Below the pieces are notes generated by a model, which saw nothing but the letters and a program-made list of their open reading frames with translations, was not told the origin of the DNA and did no database searches. 64,000 bases of DNA, taken from Turnera subulata. Lineage: Eukaryota; Streptophyta; Magnoliopsida; Malpighiales; Passifloraceae. Of this stretch, positions 59,687 to 64,000 are shown in pieces; within the stretch, counting starts at the first letter, position 1, and each line of letters begins with the position of its first letter. A program made the translations under genes and the position numbers. Location of the stretch: NCBI GenBank assembly GCA_028386065.3, contig JAKUCV010001313.1, positions 1-64,000 on the forward strand, given 5' to 3'.

Positions 59687-62600
59687 ATGATGGCGGCGGC
59701 GGCGGCATTGCCAACGGTGGAGGAGTTCTTGAAGAGGTGCGAGGAGTCCGGGGATGCGGCGTACGGGGCCTTGAGATCGGTGCTGGAGAGGCTGGAGGAC
59801 CCGAGTACCAGGGCGGAGGCTCGGATCTTCCTGGGCCAACTCCACAACCGCCTCCCTGACTCCGACTCCGACGAATGCTTTAACAAGTATCATTTCCAGA
59901 TCCAGGACATTTTCCTCGATCAATACCAATACCACCAAGGTCATCTCTTCTTTACTTACACTCACTATCCCCTTTCCTCCTCCTCATCCTCTATAGTATC
60001 TAATAATCAATCCATCCCCCATCCTATATTTATATTACACCACAATTCCCTCTCTTTTTTCCTCTCTCACTTGTATTGGATATTTCTTTTATCCTGTCGT
60101 TTTCCAACAATCCAAAACTCACTTTTTCCCTCTTTTTTCTTAATGGTTTTGATTGTCATCCCCCCAATTCCTTCTTTTTTTTATGATCCCCTTCCTTCCT
60201 TCCTCATCCTCCCTCTTCCTCCCTACAAATGGAGATGACAACTGATTGCCTAATCGTTTTCCCGCCGGTCCTTCATTACTCTTTTTTTTTTTATTTTAAT
60301 CCACTTTTCTGATCAGCGGCTCCTCCTTTTTTTTTTTTTTTCACTGCTTGCCTCTTGGATAATCTTCACCAGTCCTCTGGTTGGCAGGATGAGTTCATGG
60401 CCCTGCCTTTTTGGATATAATAATGCTGCTGCTGCTGCTGCTGCTGCTGCATCCTCACCCTCCTATCCTACTACTACCCCTTTGCCACACCCAAATACTA
60501 ACTAAATGACTTTGCTTCTTCATCTCCTCAAACACCCAAACTACTATGTTCCATTCTCCCCCATTGCCTCTTTCATTCGCTTCATTCACCCTCCTCCGTA
60601 GATTAATCTCCATACCACACTCACTCACTCACTCACTCATCTATGTTCCTTATCACATATTTTCAACCCCTGATTCCAGAATATGGGCTGAGCTGAGAAA
60701 GCTTAAAATGCCTCTCCCCCTTCTGCTCTTTTAACTCCATTCTTTGTCTTGTGCAGGTCACCAGGACCGAAAAAAATTGACAATGATCGTCATCCCCAGC
60801 ATTTTCATCCCAGAGAACTGGTCTTTCACTTTTTATGAGGGCCTCAACAGGCATCCTGACTCCATCTTCAAAGACAAGACCGTTTCTGAGCTTGGTTGTG
60901 GGAACGGATGGATAACAATCGCTATAGCAGAGAAATGGTTGCCTTCAAAGGTTCGTATCGTATGTCTGCTCTACTCTCATAAAACTATCTTTCTTCATTC
61001 TGTCGTATGATACAAGGCCAAACTGAACCTCTTGATTAATACCTGCTTCCACAGGTTTATGGACTTGATATCAATCCTAGAGCAGTCAAGATTTCCTGGA
61101 TAAATTTGTACTTGAATGCTTTGGACGACAATGGTCACCCTATCTATGATGCAGAGAAGAAAACTTTGCTAGACAGGGTGGAGTTTCATGAATCTGATCT
61201 GCTAGCTTACTGTAGAGATAACAACATTGAACTTGAACGAATTGTAGGATGTATCCCTCAGGTAATTCTCGCACCCTGATGTAGCTCTTGCATCTTTCAA
61301 TACTTTGGTTTACCCGGTCACTGTTTCATGGTTTATATTCAATTCATAGTTGTCTAAGCTCTTATTTCACCTTCCCTGTTTACCTTCTGCAGATTCTTAA
61401 TCCAAATCCTGATGCAATGTCTAAAATGATCACAGAAGGTGCAAGTGAAGAATTTTTGTATTCATTGAGCAACTATTGTGCTCTTCAGGTTGGGGATAGA
61501 CTTTATATTTACTTTTGCTCCACTTTCAGTAGCCTGCAGCTCCTTATATAATTTTGACAAGTTCATTACAGCTGGAAAGATGCAACAATAGCTTTAGCAT
61601 ATAGGTCTGTTTTTATTCTTGCTCGACACTTGGTAGTCTAGTGGAATTTGGAAACACGGCCATTTCCAGTTTGATACGCTGTCTGTTTGTTCACTGCTTT
61701 CCTTTTCAATTTTCAATGTAATTTGCCCTTGATCATTTTCTAATTCCTAGAATATTAAATCTGGTATTGCTTTGTGAGTTCTGATATCAGCATAGTGAAG
61801 CAGGATATTCTCTTTTCCTTGTTAAATATTTAACAAAACCATTGTTCATGACCTTGGGTCTGACTATTGTAGTTGCACCAGTGTTACAATTGGTTAACAA
61901 AACCTCCATGTGTCATCTCTGGTACAATCGCTTCGCAGAACATGCATATATCATCTGCTTTTCTATATGTTGACTTAGATACTTATCTAATTGCTATACA
62001 ACTATAAGTGGAATAGTTTCATTAGCAAGCTTTTTTCAACAATGATCATTGAAGTGGAGCTTATGCAATTATTGATTTGGTGATATATTTTATGAAGGGC
62101 TTTGTTGAGGATCAGTTTGGTCTAGGCCTGATTGCTAGGGCAGTTGAGGAAGGGATAGAAGTCATCAAACCCATGGGGATTATGATATTTAACATGGGCG
62201 GTCGTCCAGGACAAGCTGTTTGTAAACGCTTGTTTGAACGCCGTGGCTTTCGTGTGGACAAGCTTTGGCAGACTAAGATTATCCAGGCATGAATTATCAT
62301 TTTTCAGCTAAAAGATTCTTTTTTACTGTTACTTTTCTGACACCTTCTCTTGAATGCTTGCTCCTGTTACAGGCTTCCGATACAGACATTTCTGCCCTTG
62401 TTGAAATTGAGAAGAATAGTCCACATCGTTTTGAGTTTTTCATGGGTCTTAGTAACGATCAGCCCATTTGTGCTAGGACAGCATGGGCTTATGGGAAAGC
62501 AGGCGGTCGAATTGCTCATGCTTTATCTGTTTACAGTTGTCAACTTCGCCAGCCAAATCAGGTGCACATTGTTTAAGCATGTATTCTGTCCTGGAATGTT

Positions 62601-64000
62601 TTGTGCTTTTTGCTTCTGTGCAAAATAAGAACCTTAAAGTAGGAATTGTCTCTTTGAATTTGCAGGTTAAGAAAATTTTTGACTTCCTCAGGAGTGGCTT
62701 CCACGATGTCAGCAGTTCCTTGGATTTATCTTTTGAAGATGATGCTGTTGCCGATGAGAAGATTCCATTCCTAGCTTATCTTGCCAGGGAATTGAAAGAC
62801 AATTCATGTTTCCCATATGAGCCACCGGCTGGAAACATACAATTTCGTAATCTCATTGCAGGCTTTATGAAAACATACCACCATATCCCCCTGAGTTCTG
62901 ATGTATAAGTCTCTCGTCTCTGTTTAATCAATAGTCTCTGATATTGTTTCAGGCAAATATTATGCGTGTTCTTTTCATAGGAATTATCTTAATCAGTTAT
63001 GCTAAAGTGCTATTATCTGTAGAAATACGTATATTACCATGCTGTTTATATAGGTCATTCACATGCCATGAAACTCTAACTTAAGAGCGAGGGAATGCGA
63101 TTGTGTTTACCTCTTAGGTAGTCTATAATTGAACACTGAGTAAACAGCATAGAAATCTTTAGTTTTAAGAAAAAGCTACTTTAAGTTCATGATTCTCCTG
63201 GCCTGTAAAGACTTCTGGTCAGACATGGTTTTAGTTCTATCTGATTTTATCTTGTTCTTGTACTGTAGTTTTACATTATCTAAGTGTACTCTTTAACATT
63301 GTGGCCACGGTAAATTAGCTGGTTGAAAATTATTCCAGTACTAATTTGAAGTTCCATTTTGTGTTGCATAAACTCCAATATTAACATGTCTCTTGCAATC
63401 ATTTTACAGAATATTGTTGTCTTTCCTTCAAGGGCTGTGGCCATTGAGAATGCTCTTCAATTGTTCTCACCTCGCCTTGCAGTTGTTGATGAATGTCTAA
63501 CTCGACACCTACCACGACAATGGTTGACATCTTTGGCAATTGAGGTATCAAATATTTTATATTTTGTATTCCTTTCTTATCATTTGTAATTGAAGATGAT
63601 ACATGACTTCGGTAGATTTCTTCATATTCCTTCACCATGTAAGCAAGTTCATGGCTTGCTAGTGCACCAAATTCACGAATTTCAGGTCAAAATAAAACCT
63701 TCTATTTCTTTGTTTGAAATTTATCTCGGTGAGTTGATAATGCTTTTGTTTTTCGCTCAAACGATTGCGGTGCTCACCTTTCTACCTACTCTAGTTGCTG
63801 CATGTATGGTGATCTGTTCTTTTCTTGTTTTTGGCATTGTAGGGTGCAGAAAGTGATGAGTATTCGAAGGACTCCATAACAGTAATTGAAGCCCCAAGAC
63901 AATCAGATTTGATGGTGGAACTGATAAAAAAGCTCAAGCCACAAGTAGTAGTTACTGGGATTGCTCAGTACGAGGCTGTCACTAGTTCGGCTTTCGCTCA
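59687..64000 (+). CDS. MMT1: Methionine S-methyltransferase, 5' part (9 exons seen, runs off window)
   Basis: Exons 59687-59939, 60757-60950, 61055-61261, 61393-61488, 62098-62286, 62373-62561, 62666-62902, 63410-63544 and 63843 to beyond 64000; about 552 of the roughly 1090 residues of the family are in the window. The enzyme makes S-methylmethionine from AdoMet and Met in the cytosol, for sulfur transport and storage. The N-terminal methyltransferase shows SGDAAYGALRSVLERLEDP, VIPSIFIPENWSFTFYEGLN, the AdoMet loop SELGCGNGW, YGLDINPRAVKISW, IVGCIPQILNPNP and IFNMGGRPGQ. From exon 7 the aminotransferase-like C-terminal half begins (IVVFPSRAVAIENALQLFSP, LIKKLKPQVVVTG). Start: two consecutive ATGs (59687, 59690). 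The intron after exon 5 has a GC donor (CAG|GCATGA), since GCATGA would otherwise read into a stop. Confidence 0.94.

Overview
The window is nuclear DNA of a flowering plant, most probably a eudicot. Genes have many short exons with GT-AG introns, there is a cytosolic-type tRNA-Lys, and much of the space is plant retrotransposon sequence (L1-type LINE, Tekay-like chromovirus, very long LTRs) with many microsatellites. No bacterial, phage or CRISPR feature is present. All exon coordinates were worked out by hand from open frames, splice consensus and known family sequences.

Layout. 1-214: 5' end of a minus-strand LTR cut by the window edge. 1356-5280 (+): organellar YacP/NYN-domain ribonuclease-like gene (9 exons). 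5.3-12.9 kb: AT-rich gene-free DNA. 12975-15776 (+): NAC transcription factor of the LOV1/NAC035 type. 18.5-24.7 kb: dead full-length LINE with a second small LINE nested in it; 24.7-26.0 kb: older minus-strand LINE remnants. 26602-31141 (-): Der/EngA-type double GTPase (8 exons). 31808-31880 (+): tRNA-Lys(CUU). 31.9-47.6 kb: retrotransposon cluster with three long LTRs of one family (two plus, one minus with a truncated, stop-ridden Tekay-like pol), a complete 3.2-kb solo LTR nested in one of them, and part of another LTR. 48326-51552 (+): Alfin1-like PHD histone reader. 52613-55291 (-): IspD/MCT of the plastid MEP pathway. 55777-55983 (+): complex I B12/NDUFB3-like subunit, divergent from IspD. 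59687-64000 (+): 5' half of methionine S-methyltransferase, running off the window.

From memory, YacP-NYN, LOV1, Alfin-like, IspD and the complex I B12 subunit lie in this order on Arabidopsis chromosome 2 (about At2g02410 to At2g02510). The window therefore looks like an ancestral gene block expanded by transposons, with Der, the tRNA and MMT as extra neighbours. The host genes share no pathway; several encode organelle-targeted proteins.

The most unusual signal is in the long LTRs. Copies with diverged sequence keep the same exon-like layout (TATA box, GC-rich first exon, donor, mini-exon of 64-77 nt, second intron). The three copies of the main family also share a pair of adjacent hairpins, one with a UUCG tetraloop and one whose stem sequence differs completely in one copy. 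Each copy of that family has its own private tandem array at the same place.
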